DNA of 64,000 bases. Source: Metabacillus sp. FJAT-52054. Its GTDB lineage: Bacteria; Bacillota; Bacilli; Bacillales; Bacillaceae. Shown piece by piece: positions 1 through 7,594 of the stretch (position 1 is the stretch's first letter; each line of letters begins with the position of its first letter). Both the position numbers and the translations under genes were made by a program. The notes below the pieces were generated by a model, which was given only the letters and a program-made list of their open reading frames with translations, did not search any database and was not told where the DNA came from. The stretch spans positions 62,001 to 126,000 of the forward strand of contig NZ_CP147407.1 in NCBI RefSeq assembly GCF_037201815.1, given 5' to 3'.

Positions 1-458
1 ATTTCAAACTGCGGGAGACGGTGATGTATGCCGGCACAACTGCATTCAATGAGACGCTGTCAAACGGGACAGATGGTGGAGACTGGGGTTCGCATCAAAT
101 TGAACATGCCGTTTCAGCTGTCTATGATATTCCCCACGGAGGCGGGCTTGCAATTCTTTTTCCAAACTGGATGAGCTATTGTTCTGAAATTGATCCTTCC
201 AGGATGAAAAAACTGGCGGTGAATGTGTTTAAGATTTCCCCTGAAGGAAAAAGTGAATTAGAGACGGCTAAAGAAGGTATTGCAGCGCTGAGAAGCTTTT
301 GGAATTCAATTGGCGCACCAAGCAGACTGGCTGATTATGGCATTGATGATTCAAAGCTTGATCAGCTTGTTGAAAAATCATTCATGAAGGATGAAGTCGG
401 AACCTATAAGGTCCTGAATAAACAGGATGTCAGGGAAATTCTTTTGCGCAGCATGTAA
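1..458 (+). CDS. Iron-containing alcohol dehydrogenase, C-terminal part (YugJ/YugK type)
   Basis: The reading frame is open to the left edge, so this is the last roughly 150 residues of a protein that is usually about 387 residues long. It resembles the C-terminal half of NADH-dependent butanol dehydrogenases of the YugJ/YugK group, cytosolic enzymes that reduce aldehydes. The segments IEHAVSAVYDIPHGGG and ILFPNWM carry the two conserved histidines that ligate the metal ion in this family. The C terminus looks intact. The gene stops about 115 bp before ispE and no clear terminator separates them. In B. subtilis the gene before ispE is sspF, so this neighbour marks a local rearrangement or insertion. 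Family assignment is good; the exact substrate cannot be told. Confidence 0.85.
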   Translation, partial: FKLRETVMYAGTTAFNETLSNGTDGGDWGSHQIEHAVSAVYDIPHGGGLAILFPNWMSYCSEIDPSRMKKLAVNVFKISPEGKSELETAKEGIAALRSFWNSIGAPSRLADYGIDDSKLDQLVEKSFMKDEVGTYKVLNKQDVREILLRSM

Positions 459-523
459 AAGCTCCCGAGGCTTGGCGTACATGAAAACCATGTCGAAAAA
501 CAGCAATATTTATCTTCTTTTTG

Positions 524-532
524 TGGTACAAT
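524..532 (+). promoter_or_regulatory. Extended -10 promoter candidate for ispE
   Basis: TGGTACAAT reads as an extended -10 element (TGn plus TACAAT). No good -35 hexamer lies 17 bp upstream, which is common for extended -10 promoters. It sits 41 bp before the ispE start codon. Confidence 0.45.
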
Positions 533-572
533 GTGGATACAATTTCAGTTCGTTTTAGAAGCAGGTGAGAGT

Positions 573-1445
573 ATGCGAGTTCTAGAAAAAGCGCCGGCGA
601 AGATTAATCTGTCGCTTGACGTTTTACATAAAAGAAAAGACGGGTTTCATGAAGTGGAAATGGTGATGACGACCATTGATCTGGCAGACCGGATCGAGCT
701 GATTGATATGGGGCCTAGAGGCGGCATATCCATCACCTCACACAACCGGTTCGTTCCTGATGATCACCGGAACCTCGCTTATCAGGCCGCAAGTATATTG
801 AAAGAACGCTTTGGCATTAAGCGGGGAGTGTCGATCGGGATTACCAAGGTCATTCCTGTAGCAGCAGGACTGGCAGGAGGCAGCAGTGATGCAGCAGCAG
901 CTTTAAGAGGTCTGAACAGACTATGGAATCTGGGGCTGACTCTGGATGAACTGGCTGAAATCGGAGCGGAAATCGGCTCTGATGTATCCTTTTGCGTATA
1001 CGGCGGAACAGCGGTTGCTACCGGACGCGGAGAAAAAATCCGCCACATTGAAGCACCTCCGCATTGCTGGGTGATCCTGGCTAAGCCTACAGCAGGGGTA
1101 TCAACTGCAGATGTTTACCGCGGTTTGAAGCTGGATGGCGTTAAGCATCCGCACACCGGCAGAATGGTAGGGGCTATTCAGGAAAAAAGCTATGAAGGCA
1201 TTTGCGATAATCTTGGGAATGTTCTTGAATCCGTTACCCTGAAAATGCAGCCGGAAGTTGCGATGATTAAGGATCAGATGAAACGGTTTGGCGCAGATGC
1301 TGTTTTGATGAGCGGAAGCGGGCCTACTGTGTTTGGTTTGGTTCAATATGAATCAAAGGTCCACCGGATTTACAATGGGCTGAGAGGATTTTGCGATCAG
1401 GTATTTGCCGTAAGAATGCTTGGCGAGCGATGCGAACTTGATTAA
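573..1445 (+). CDS. ispE: 4-diphosphocytidyl-2-C-methyl-D-erythritol kinase
   Basis: IspE phosphorylates the 2-hydroxyl of CDP-methylerythritol with ATP, the fourth step of the MEP isoprenoid pathway, in the cytosol. The 290-residue protein has the GHMP-kinase layout: the N-terminal [12 protein letters not shown] substrate segment, the glycine-rich ATP loop [14 protein letters not shown] near residues 95-108, the conserved Asp in [11 protein letters not shown] near 137, and the C-terminal SGSGPTVFG motif. A longer frame opens at 531, but AGGTGAGA lies just before the ATG at 573 and the family begins [12 protein letters not shown], so 573 is chosen. ispD and ispF of the same pathway lie far downstream in this window (59.5-60.7 kb). 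Confidence 0.97.
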   Translation: MRVLEKAPAKINLSLDVLHKRKDGFHEVEMVMTTIDLADRIELIDMGPRGGISITSHNRFVPDDHRNLAYQAASILKERFGIKRGVSIGITKVIPVAAGLAGGSSDAAAALRGLNRLWNLGLTLDELAEIGAEIGSDVSFCVYGGTAVATGRGEKIRHIEAPPHCWVILAKPTAGVSTADVYRGLKLDGVKHPHTGRMVGAIQEKSYEGICDNLGNVLESVTLKMQPEVAMIKDQMKRFGADAVLMSGSGPTVFGLVQYESKVHRIYNGLRGFCDQVFAVRMLGERCELD

Positions 1446-1466
1446 AGACGTATATTAAGATATATT
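1438..1466 (+). promoter_or_regulatory. Sigma-A promoter candidate for purR
   Basis: TTGATT and TATATT are separated by 17 bp. The -35 overlaps the end of ispE. A half-site resembling a PurBox core (ATTCGG, 1479-1484) lies about where transcription would start, which would fit purR autoregulation, but only one weak half-site is seen. Confidence 0.5.
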
Positions 1467-1501
1467 ATCTTTAACAATATTCGGATTTTGGGGGTTATTC
1501 C

Positions 1502-2332
1502 ATGAAGCTTCGTCGAAGCGGCAGACTCGTGGACATGACGAATTATATGCTTAATCATCCGCATTCGCTTGTCCCTCTTACCTACTTTTCGGAAAGATAC
1601 CAGTCTGCAAAATCATCAATCAGTGAAGATTTAACCATTATTAAACAAACTTTTGAACAGCAGGGTGTCGGCTCTCTTCAAACGGTTCCGGGCGCAGCAG
1701 GCGGGGTGAAATTCGTACCGGGTATGCATATCGAAGAAGCAGGCGCAATCATTGACTCCATTAAAAAGAGAATGGCGGCTCCGGACCGTCTGCTTCCGGG
1801 CGGCTATCTTTATTTGACGGATATTCTTGGAGATCCATCCATCGTGAATAAGGTGGGAAGAATGTTTGCCTCTGTTTTTGCAGAGCGGAAAATTGATGTT
1901 GTGATGACCGTTGCGACAAAAGGAATTCCTCTTGCCTATGCAGTAGCCAACGACTTGAACGTTCCGGTGATCATCGTTAGAAAAGACAGCAAGGTGACAG
2001 AGGGATCTACTGTCAGCATTAATTATGTTTCCGGGTCCTCCAAAAGAATCCAGACAATGGTGCTTGCGAAAAGAAGTTTGAAAGAAGGATCAAACGTTCT
2101 CATAATTGATGATTTTATGAAGGCCGGGGGAACGATTAACGGAATGGTGAGCCTGCTGGAGGAATTCCAGGCGAAGGTCGCGGGAATCGGCGTATTGGTT
2201 GAGACCAAGGGTGTCGAAGAGCGTTTAGTGGACGAGTATATTTCTCTTGTAAAACTGACCGGTGTTGATGTGAAGGGCAAACAAATTGAGCTTCAGGAAG
2301 GTAATTTTTTTGATGCTGCCAAGCGGCCGTAA
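1502..2332 (+). CDS. purR: Purine operon repressor PurR
   Basis: PurR represses purine biosynthesis and transport genes; PRPP binding releases it from DNA. The 276-residue protein has an N-terminal winged helix (RRSGRLVDMTNYML onward, residues 1-75) and a phosphoribosyltransferase-like domain. The PRPP loop VLIIDDFMKAGGTINGM is at about residues 199-215 with the paired Asp residues intact. The C-terminal tail is about nine residues shorter than in B. subtilis. A GGGGG run 8-12 bp before the ATG serves as ribosome binding site. It sits between ispE and ridA as in B. subtilis, and prs, which makes its effector, is 2.5 kb downstream. Confidence 0.97.
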   Translation: MKLRRSGRLVDMTNYMLNHPHSLVPLTYFSERYQSAKSSISEDLTIIKQTFEQQGVGSLQTVPGAAGGVKFVPGMHIEEAGAIIDSIKKRMAAPDRLLPGGYLYLTDILGDPSIVNKVGRMFASVFAERKIDVVMTVATKGIPLAYAVANDLNVPVIIVRKDSKVTEGSTVSINYVSGSSKRIQTMVLAKRSLKEGSNVLIIDDFMKAGGTINGMVSLLEEFQAKVAGIGVLVETKGVEERLVDEYISLVKLTGVDVKGKQIELQEGNFFDAAKRP

Positions 2333-2367
2333 GGTTTTTTTGGCATTTTAAAAGGAGCTGAAGAACG

Positions 2368-2742
2368 ATGAAAATCATTCAAACAAGTAAAGCGCCATCG
2401 GCAATCGGACCTTATTCTCAAGGGATGGCTGTGAACAATCTCGTTTTCACTTCCGGACAAATTCCGCTCAAAACCGATGGTGAAATGGCGGAAGGCGGCG
2501 TGAGGGAGCAGACCCATCAGGTGTTTGCGAATTTACAGGCGGTTCTGGAACAGGCTGGGAGCTCACTTGAGCAGGTTGTAAAAGCAACTGTTTTCATCAA
2601 GGATATGAATGACTTCCCGGAAATCAACGATGTGTACGGGGAATATTTTCATACGCACAAGCCCGCAAGATCCTGTGTGGAAGTAGCGAGACTGCCAAAA
2701 GACGCACTTATTGAAATTGAATGCGTTGCCCTAACTAAATAA
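2368..2742 (+). CDS. ridA: Reactive intermediate/imine deaminase RidA (YabJ)
   Basis: This 124-residue protein belongs to the YjgF/YER057c/UK114 family. These proteins form cytosolic trimers that hydrolyse reactive enamines and imines made by PLP enzymes such as threonine dehydratase. The signature features are visible: an N-terminal [25 protein letters not shown], and the C-terminal [18 protein letters not shown] with the conserved Arg and Glu that line the active site. A strong AAGGAG lies 13 bp before the ATG. The gene follows purR by 35 bp and is probably cotranscribed; in B. subtilis yabJ is linked to purR regulation. Confidence 0.95.
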   Translation: MKIIQTSKAPSAIGPYSQGMAVNNLVFTSGQIPLKTDGEMAEGGVREQTHQVFANLQAVLEQAGSSLEQVVKATVFIKDMNDFPEINDVYGEYFHTHKPARSCVEVARLPKDALIEIECVALTK

Positions 2743-2810
2743 TTTACCCAAGTCAATAAGAAAACTTTCCTACCTTTCCCTGTTTTTTCAAAAAAATTTT
2801 TTCAGAATGC

Positions 2811-2836
2811 AGGAATTGAGAAATTTCCGTGGAATT
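2811..2836 (+). promoter_or_regulatory. Sigma-H promoter of spoVG
   Basis: AGGAATT (2811-2817) and GGAATTC (2831-2837) match the sigma-H consensus elements (AGGAWWT, then GAAT) at the usual spacing. A very A/T-rich tract of alternating T and A runs (2780-2803) lies directly upstream, like the AT box known for the B. subtilis spoVG promoter. Confidence 0.8.
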
Positions 2837-2879
2837 CATACTGTAAAGTTTTTCATCCAGGGAAAAGGTGGTGAACATA

Positions 2880-3179
2880 ATGGAAGTGACTGACGTAAGA
2901 TTACGCCGCGTTAACACAGAAGGCCGAATGAGAGCGATTGCATCCATTACACTCGATCACGAATTTGTTGTACATGACATTCGTGTAATCGATGGGAATA
3001 ATGGGCTATTCGTAGCAATGCCAAGCAAAAGAACTCCAGACGGAGAATTCCGTGATATTGCCCATCCAATCAATTCGGGTACACGCGGGAAAATTCAAGA
3101 AGCTGTTTTGACTGAATACCACAGGCTTGGAGAAATGGAAGAAGTTGAAGTTGAATTTGAAGAAGCAGGTGCTTCCTAA
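2880..3179 (+). CDS. spoVG: SpoVG, regulator of septation and sporulation
   Basis: SpoVG is a small nucleic-acid-binding protein that affects asymmetric septation and cortex formation in Bacillus and virulence genes in other Firmicutes. The 99-residue product is almost identical over its length to B. subtilis SpoVG (97 residues), including [18 protein letters not shown] and the basic [14 protein letters not shown] stretch, and ends in an acidic tail. An in-frame earlier start exists at 2868, but AAAGGTGGTG precedes the ATG at 2880, which also matches the family. It is preceded by a sigma-H promoter and followed by its own terminator, so it is likely transcribed as a single gene. Confidence 0.97.
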   Translation: MEVTDVRLRRVNTEGRMRAIASITLDHEFVVHDIRVIDGNNGLFVAMPSKRTPDGEFRDIAHPINSGTRGKIQEAVLTEYHRLGEMEEVEVEFEEAGAS

Positions 3180-3189
3180 AATATGTTCG

Positions 3190-3216
3190 CCCTTGTTACT
3201 AAGTAACAGGGGTTTA
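3190..3216 (+). terminator. Rho-independent terminator after spoVG
   Basis: A 10-bp stem (CCCTTGTTAC with GTAACAGGGG, one G-T pair) closes a 3-nt loop and is followed by TTTAATT. The T-run is short. Confidence 0.65.
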
Positions 3217-3367
3217 ATTATGTCTAAATTGTGCCCCGTACTTTAGCATCCATCCTAACTCCTCACCTCAGCGGTCCACAGGGTCCGACCCTGCTTAAGA
3301 ACCTGCTGATAAAGTCCTATCCTGATTTTTCTTCTATGAGAAATATTCGGCACTTTAGCATCCTGCC

Positions 3368-3396
3368 TTGAAATGAAGCCATATTTAAGATATATT
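3368..3396 (+). promoter_or_regulatory. Sigma-A promoter candidate for glmU
   Basis: TTGAAA and TATATT are separated by exactly 17 bp, 39 bp before the glmU start. The rest of 3217-3367 holds no gene; it contains a 12-bp direct repeat (ACTTTAGCATCC at 3240 and 3352). Confidence 0.65.
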
Positions 3397-3434
3397 TTTT
3401 AATGGATAAATAGGGATACTTGGGAGGCTTACAC

Positions 3435-4820
3435 ATGGAAAATCGTTTTGCAGTCATTCTAGCAGCTGGTCAAGGTACACGTATGAAATCCAAGCTTTAT
3501 AAAGTTCTGCATCCTGTTTGCGGCAAACCAATGGTTCAGCACGTAGCGGATGAAATGTCCAAATTAAACCTTGAGAAAATGGTGACAATTATTGGGCATG
3601 GTGCAGAAATGGTAAAAGCACAGCTTGGAGAAAAAAGTGAATATGCTCTGCAAAGCGAGCAGCTTGGAACCGCTCATGCGGTCATGCAAGCTTCAAGCCA
3701 GCTCCAGGATCTTGATGGTACGACGATCGTAGTATGCGGAGATACACCGCTGATCACGTCTGAAACGATGGAGAATCTTCTTTCCCATCACAGCGAAACA
3801 AACTCAAAAGCAACAATTCTGACGGTTAAAGCAGAGGATCCAGCCGGATATGGCCGTATCGTCCGCAGCAGCTCGGGACTTGTTGAGAAAATTGTTGAGC
3901 ATAAAGACGCTTCAGCAGAGGAACGGAAAATTGATGAGATCAATACCGGTACATACTGCTTTGATAACAAAATGCTGTTCGAAACGCTAAGCAAAGTTTC
4001 GAATGACAACGTACAAGGTGAATACTACTTGCCGGACGTGATTGAAATTCTTAAGAACGAGGGCCAGGTGGTTTCTGCCTATCAGACAGACTCATTTGAA
4101 GAATCACTCGGGGTGAATGACCGCGTAGCGCTTTCACAAGCAGAAAAATATATGAAGAAACGCATCAATACCTTCCATATGCGCAATGGGGTTACCTTGA
4201 TCGATCCTGACCAGACTTACATTTCTGCAGATGCTGAGATTGGCAGAGATACCATGATTTATCCAGGGACGATAATTAAAGGGAATGCTAAAATCGGAGA
4301 AGACTGTGAAATTGGCCCTAACACTGAGATTAAAGACAGTGTAATAGGAGATCAAACAGTGATCCGCCAATCAGTTGTTCATGATAGTGAAATTGGAAAG
4401 CTAGTCGCAGTGGGCCCGTTTGCGCATATTCGTCCGCAGTCCTCTGTTTCAGATGAAGTGAAGATCGGCAATTTTGTCGAAATCAAGAAAACATCTATGG
4501 GCAAAGGAAGCAAAGCCTCTCACCTGAGCTATATCGGCGATGCGGAAATCGGTTCAGACGTTAACCTCGGCTGCGGTTCGATTACAGTGAACTATGATGG
4601 GAAGAATAAGGCGTTAACAAAGGTGGAAGATGGGGCATTTATCGGATGCAATTCTAACTTGATTGCACCTGTAACAGTTGGAAAAGGAGCCTATGTAGCA
4701 GCAGGCTCAACGATTACAGAAGATGTGCCGGGCCAAGCGCTATCGGTTGCACGCGCCAGACAAGTCAACAAAGAAGACTATGTCGGCCGTCTGAGCATGA
4801 ATCAAAATTCTAATTCCTAA
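3435..4820 (+). CDS. glmU: Bifunctional UDP-GlcNAc pyrophosphorylase / GlcN-1-P N-acetyltransferase
   Basis: GlmU acetylates glucosamine-1-phosphate and then couples it to UTP, giving UDP-GlcNAc for peptidoglycan and teichoic acids. The 461-residue protein has the N-terminal nucleotidyltransferase domain ([20 protein letters not shown] near residues 10-30, GDTPLI near 105) and the C-terminal left-handed beta-helix of hexapeptide repeats from about residue 255. The acetyltransferase signature GPFAHIRP is near 330, and the motifs NFVEIKK and [13 protein letters not shown] follow. The start at 3435 follows GGGAGG (3422-3427). prs begins 18 bp after its stop, so the two are an operon. Confidence 0.98.
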   Translation: MENRFAVILAAGQGTRMKSKLYKVLHPVCGKPMVQHVADEMSKLNLEKMVTIIGHGAEMVKAQLGEKSEYALQSEQLGTAHAVMQASSQLQDLDGTTIVVCGDTPLITSETMENLLSHHSETNSKATILTVKAEDPAGYGRIVRSSSGLVEKIVEHKDASAEERKIDEINTGTYCFDNKMLFETLSKVSNDNVQGEYYLPDVIEILKNEGQVVSAYQTDSFEESLGVNDRVALSQAEKYMKKRINTFHMRNGVTLIDPDQTYISADAEIGRDTMIYPGTIIKGNAKIGEDCEIGPNTEIKDSVIGDQTVIRQSVVHDSEIGKLVAVGPFAHIRPQSSVSDEVKIGNFVEIKKTSMGKGSKASHLSYIGDAEIGSDVNLGCGSITVNYDGKNKALTKVEDGAFIGCNSNLIAPVTVGKGAYVAAGSTITEDVPGQALSVARARQVNKEDYVGRLSMNQNSNS

Positions 4821-4838
4821 TTGGAGGTTCACCACATT

Positions 4839-5792
4839 ATGTCAAATCAGTACGGTGATGCAAATTTAAAGATTTTCTCACTGAATTCAAATCCCGGTCT
4901 TGCCGAAGAAATAGCAAATGTTGTAGGCGTTCAGCTTGGAAAATGTTCTGTTACCCGTTTCAGCGACGGCGAAATTCAAATCAACATTGAAGAAAGTATC
5001 CGCGGCTGTGACGTATACATTATTCAATCTACAAGCGGCCCTGTTAATGAACATCTCATGGAACTTCTGATCATGATTGATGCATTGAAACGTGCCTCTG
5101 CTAAAACAATTAACATTGTTATGCCTTACTACGGATATGCCCGCCAGGACCGTAAAGCACGCGCGCGCGAGCCGATTACAGCGAAGCTTGTGGCAAATCT
5201 TCTTGAAACGGCAGGAGCGGACCGTGTCATCACGTTAGACTTGCATGCACCGCAGATTCAAGGATTCTTTGATATTCTGATCGACCACTTAATGGGTGTT
5301 CCGATCCTTGGGGATTACTTCAGCAAGAAGGATCTTAAGGATATCGTAATCGTTTCCCCTGACCATGGCGGAGTAACACGTGCCCGTAAGCTGGCAGACC
5401 GTCTGAAAGCGCCTATTGCCATTATTGATAAACGCAGACCGCGCCCTAATGTGGTTGAGGTCATGAATATCGTCGGTAACATTGAAGGAAAGACTGCCAT
5501 TCTGATTGATGACATTATTGATACAGCAGGGACAATTACACTTGCAGCGAATGCACTCGTTGAAAATGGAGCATCAGAAGTGTATGCATGCTGTACGCAC
5601 CCTGTTTTGTCAGGCCCTGCAATCGAGAGAATCCAGAATTCCAAGATTAAAGAGCTTGTTGTAACAAACTCTATTGCGCTTACGGAAGATAAAAAAATTG
5701 ATAAGGTAATTGAGCTTTCCGTAGCTCCGCTTATCGGTGAAGCCATCATCCGTATTCATGAAGAGCAATCTGTAAGTACACTGTTCGATTAA
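4839..5792 (+). CDS. prs: Ribose-phosphate pyrophosphokinase (PRPP synthase)
   Basis: Prs transfers pyrophosphate from ATP to ribose-5-phosphate, making PRPP for purines, pyrimidines, His, Trp and NAD. The 317-residue class I enzyme shows [13 protein letters not shown], the flexible ATP loop [18 protein letters not shown] (near 96-113), the [11 protein letters not shown] metal-binding histidine segment (near 130), and the PRPP loop [13 protein letters not shown] (near 218-230). The frame opens earlier at a TTG, but GGAGG at 4823-4827 and family length put the start at the ATG at 4839. Its product is the effector of PurR and the substrate of Hpt, both encoded here. Confidence 0.98.
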   Translation: MSNQYGDANLKIFSLNSNPGLAEEIANVVGVQLGKCSVTRFSDGEIQINIEESIRGCDVYIIQSTSGPVNEHLMELLIMIDALKRASAKTINIVMPYYGYARQDRKARAREPITAKLVANLLETAGADRVITLDLHAPQIQGFFDILIDHLMGVPILGDYFSKKDLKDIVIVSPDHGGVTRARKLADRLKAPIAIIDKRRPRPNVVEVMNIVGNIEGKTAILIDDIIDTAGTITLAANALVENGASEVYACCTHPVLSGPAIERIQNSKIKELVVTNSIALTEDKKIDKVIELSVAPLIGEAIIRIHEEQSVSTLFD

Positions 5793-5803
5793 TCGATCTT
5801 ATG

Positions 5804-5829
5804 TTTAGACCGGACGAATTGTGGGAATT
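5804..5829 (+). promoter_or_regulatory. Sigma-B (general stress) promoter of ctc
   Basis: GTTTAG and GGGAAT, 14 bp apart, match the sigma-B consensus GTTTAA-N13-15-GGGTAT. ctc is a classical sigma-B gene in B. subtilis, which supports the reading. Confidence 0.75.
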
Positions 5830-5872
5830 GACTATAATAAGCAATTATCACGATGTTAGGAAGGTGTAAGAC

Positions 5873-6508
5873 ATGAGCACAACAATTAAAGCGAAAGAAA
5901 GAAAAGATTTTAAAAAGTCCGCTACACGGGCAATACGATTGCAAGGCCATGTGCCTGGCATCATATATGGATTTAAAACAGATAACAAAGCGGTCTCTAT
6001 TGACAGCATCGATCTTCTGAAAGTCTTGCGTGATGAAGGACGCAACGCAATCATTCAGCTTGATGTAGATGGTAAAAAGCATTCCGTAATGGTAAATGAT
6101 ATGCAGCGCGACACCATGAAGAACGAAATTCTGCATGCTGACTTTTTAGCTGTAAATATGAATTCCGAAGTGGATGTAGAAGTTCCGCTTACCTTAACTG
6201 GCGAAGCGCAGGGCGTGAAAGACGGCGGAGTGCTTCAGCAGCCTCTTTACCAGATTTCCGTTACAGCAAAACCAAATGATATCCCGCAAACGATTGAAGT
6301 GGATATTTCAAACCTTGCTGTTAATGATACGCTGACTATATCCGACTTGAAGGATTCTAAAAAATACACAATCAATCATGAAGATGATGAGGTTATCGCT
6401 TCGATTCTCCCTCCTCAAGCAGAAGAAGAAATTGATTCTGGCGAAGAGCAGGAGCCTGGTGAGCCTGAAAACGCTGAAGGGCGTGAAGGGGAAGACGAGG
6501 CTGAATAA
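5873..6508 (+). CDS. ctc: General stress protein Ctc (ribosomal protein bL25 family)
   Basis: Ctc is the long (TL5/CTC) form of bL25, which binds 5S rRNA in the 50S central protuberance and is induced by stress in B. subtilis. The 211-residue protein has an N-terminal L25 domain (to about residue 93, with GHVPGIIYG), a C-terminal beta domain (VDVEVPLTLTGEAQGVKDGG near 100) and a very acidic tail of about 35 residues. AGGAAGGTG precedes the ATG. A sigma-B-type promoter upstream and a strong terminator downstream suggest an independent unit, though readthrough from prs is possible. Confidence 0.95.
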   Translation: MSTTIKAKERKDFKKSATRAIRLQGHVPGIIYGFKTDNKAVSIDSIDLLKVLRDEGRNAIIQLDVDGKKHSVMVNDMQRDTMKNEILHADFLAVNMNSEVDVEVPLTLTGEAQGVKDGGVLQQPLYQISVTAKPNDIPQTIEVDISNLAVNDTLTISDLKDSKKYTINHEDDEVIASILPPQAEEEIDSGEEQEPGEPENAEGREGEDEAE

Positions 6509-6524
6509 AAGAATAACCATGCCG

Positions 6525-6563
6525 GGCTGGCCAAAACAGACTGTTTTGTGCCAGCCTCTTTTC
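6525..6563 (+). terminator. Strong terminator after ctc
   Basis: A long two-part stem (GGCTGGC with GCCAGCC, then CAAAACAG with CTGTTTTG) forms an almost continuous hairpin followed by TCTTTT. Confidence 0.8.
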
Positions 6564-6660
6564 TATGTGCCGAAACTTTTTTATAATATAATGGAGAAAT
6601 CAAGAAGAAAAATTGGCTGGAAGACATCCGCCGATTTTTATTTATAAAGGTGGGAATTAC

Positions 6661-7227
6661 TTGAAAGTTTTTGTTGGGCTCGGAAATCCGGGGAAACAAT
6701 ATGCAGAAACACGTCATAACGCTGGTTTTATGGTAATCGATGAATTGGCTCACCGTCTGTCCATTCAGCTTGACCGCTCTAAATTCAATGGGGTGTATGG
6801 CTTGGGTATGGCCGGCGGAACAAAGGTTTTACTTGTTAAGCCGCTTACATATATGAATTTATCTGGAGAATGCGTCCGCCCTCTTATGGATTTTTACGAG
6901 GTGCCAGATGAAGACATGGCGGTCATTTATGATGACCTTGATTTGCCGGCAGGAAAAATCAGGCTTCGTACAAAGGGCAGCGCAGGCGGTCATAATGGCA
7001 TCAAGTCCATGATCCAGCACTTTGGCACACAGGAATTCAACCGTGTACGGATCGGAATCGACCGTCCGCCAAGCGGGATGAAGGTGCCGGACTATGTGCT
7101 CGGTCAATTTTCAAAGGATGAACAGCCCCTGATTAAAGATGCTGTAATCCGATCAGCAGATGCCTGCGCAGAATGGCTGAACAAACCATTTCTTCAGGTG
7201 ATGAACGAGTTTAATCAGTCCAAGTAA
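6661..7227 (+). CDS. pth: Peptidyl-tRNA hydrolase (SpoVC)
   Basis: Pth cleaves peptidyl-tRNA that drops off stalled ribosomes. The 188-residue protein has [18 protein letters not shown] with the catalytic His near 20, [26 protein letters not shown] with the conserved Asp near 94, and [11 protein letters not shown]. The start is a TTG at 6661, set by AAGGTGGG at 6648-6655 and by the family length of 188; an earlier TTG in frame at 6613 lacks support. Upstream, TATAAT at 6582-6587 may be a -10 element. In B. subtilis this gene is spoVC, a temperature-sensitive sporulation locus. fin follows after 55 bp. Confidence 0.97.
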   Translation: MKVFVGLGNPGKQYAETRHNAGFMVIDELAHRLSIQLDRSKFNGVYGLGMAGGTKVLLVKPLTYMNLSGECVRPLMDFYEVPDEDMAVIYDDLDLPAGKIRLRTKGSAGGHNGIKSMIQHFGTQEFNRVRIGIDRPPSGMKVPDYVLGQFSKDEQPLIKDAVIRSADACAEWLNKPFLQVMNEFNQSK

Positions 7228-7282
7228 GTATAATGGATTCCTCAAGCGTTTATACTATCTGTAAAAAGCTTTTGGAGGAACT

Positions 7283-7513
7283 ATGGGTTACCACTATTAT
7301 TGCCGCCATTGCGGCACAAAAGTCGGCACATTGGAAAATGAGGCCATTCATAGCGGAGAATTAGGTTTTCACTACTTAACCAGTGAAGAGAGACAGGAAA
7401 TGATCCGCTACATGGCGAATGGAGATATAGAGGTAAAAACGATTTGTGAGGATTGCCAGGAAGCCCTTGATCGGAACCCTGCTTTCCACCAGGTAGAAAA
7501 ATTCATACAATAA
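7283..7513 (+). CDS. fin: Anti-sigma-F factor Fin
   Basis: Fin (formerly YabK) inhibits sigma-F in the forespore so that sigma-G can take over the core RNA polymerase. The 76-residue protein has a zinc-ribbon-like pair of motifs, CRHCG near residue 7 and [15 protein letters not shown] near 53-66, as in B. subtilis Fin of the same length. TTTTGGAGG precedes the ATG. It lies between pth and mfd, its conserved place. Early forespore promoters are expected but I could not define one with confidence. Confidence 0.93.
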   Translation: MGYHYYCRHCGTKVGTLENEAIHSGELGFHYLTSEERQEMIRYMANGDIEVKTICEDCQEALDRNPAFHQVEKFIQ

Positions 7514-7516
7514 AAA

Positions 7517-7545
7517 GCTTTGGCTTTTAGTCCCAAAGCGTTTTT
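7517..7545 (+). terminator. Terminator after fin
   Basis: GCTTTGG pairs with CCAAAGC across a 9-nt loop and is followed by GTTTTT. Confidence 0.75.
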
Positions 7546-7594
7546 CTATTTGTCCGCCTGTATGGGGACAAATTTTTCGGAAGGAGGGAAAGGC

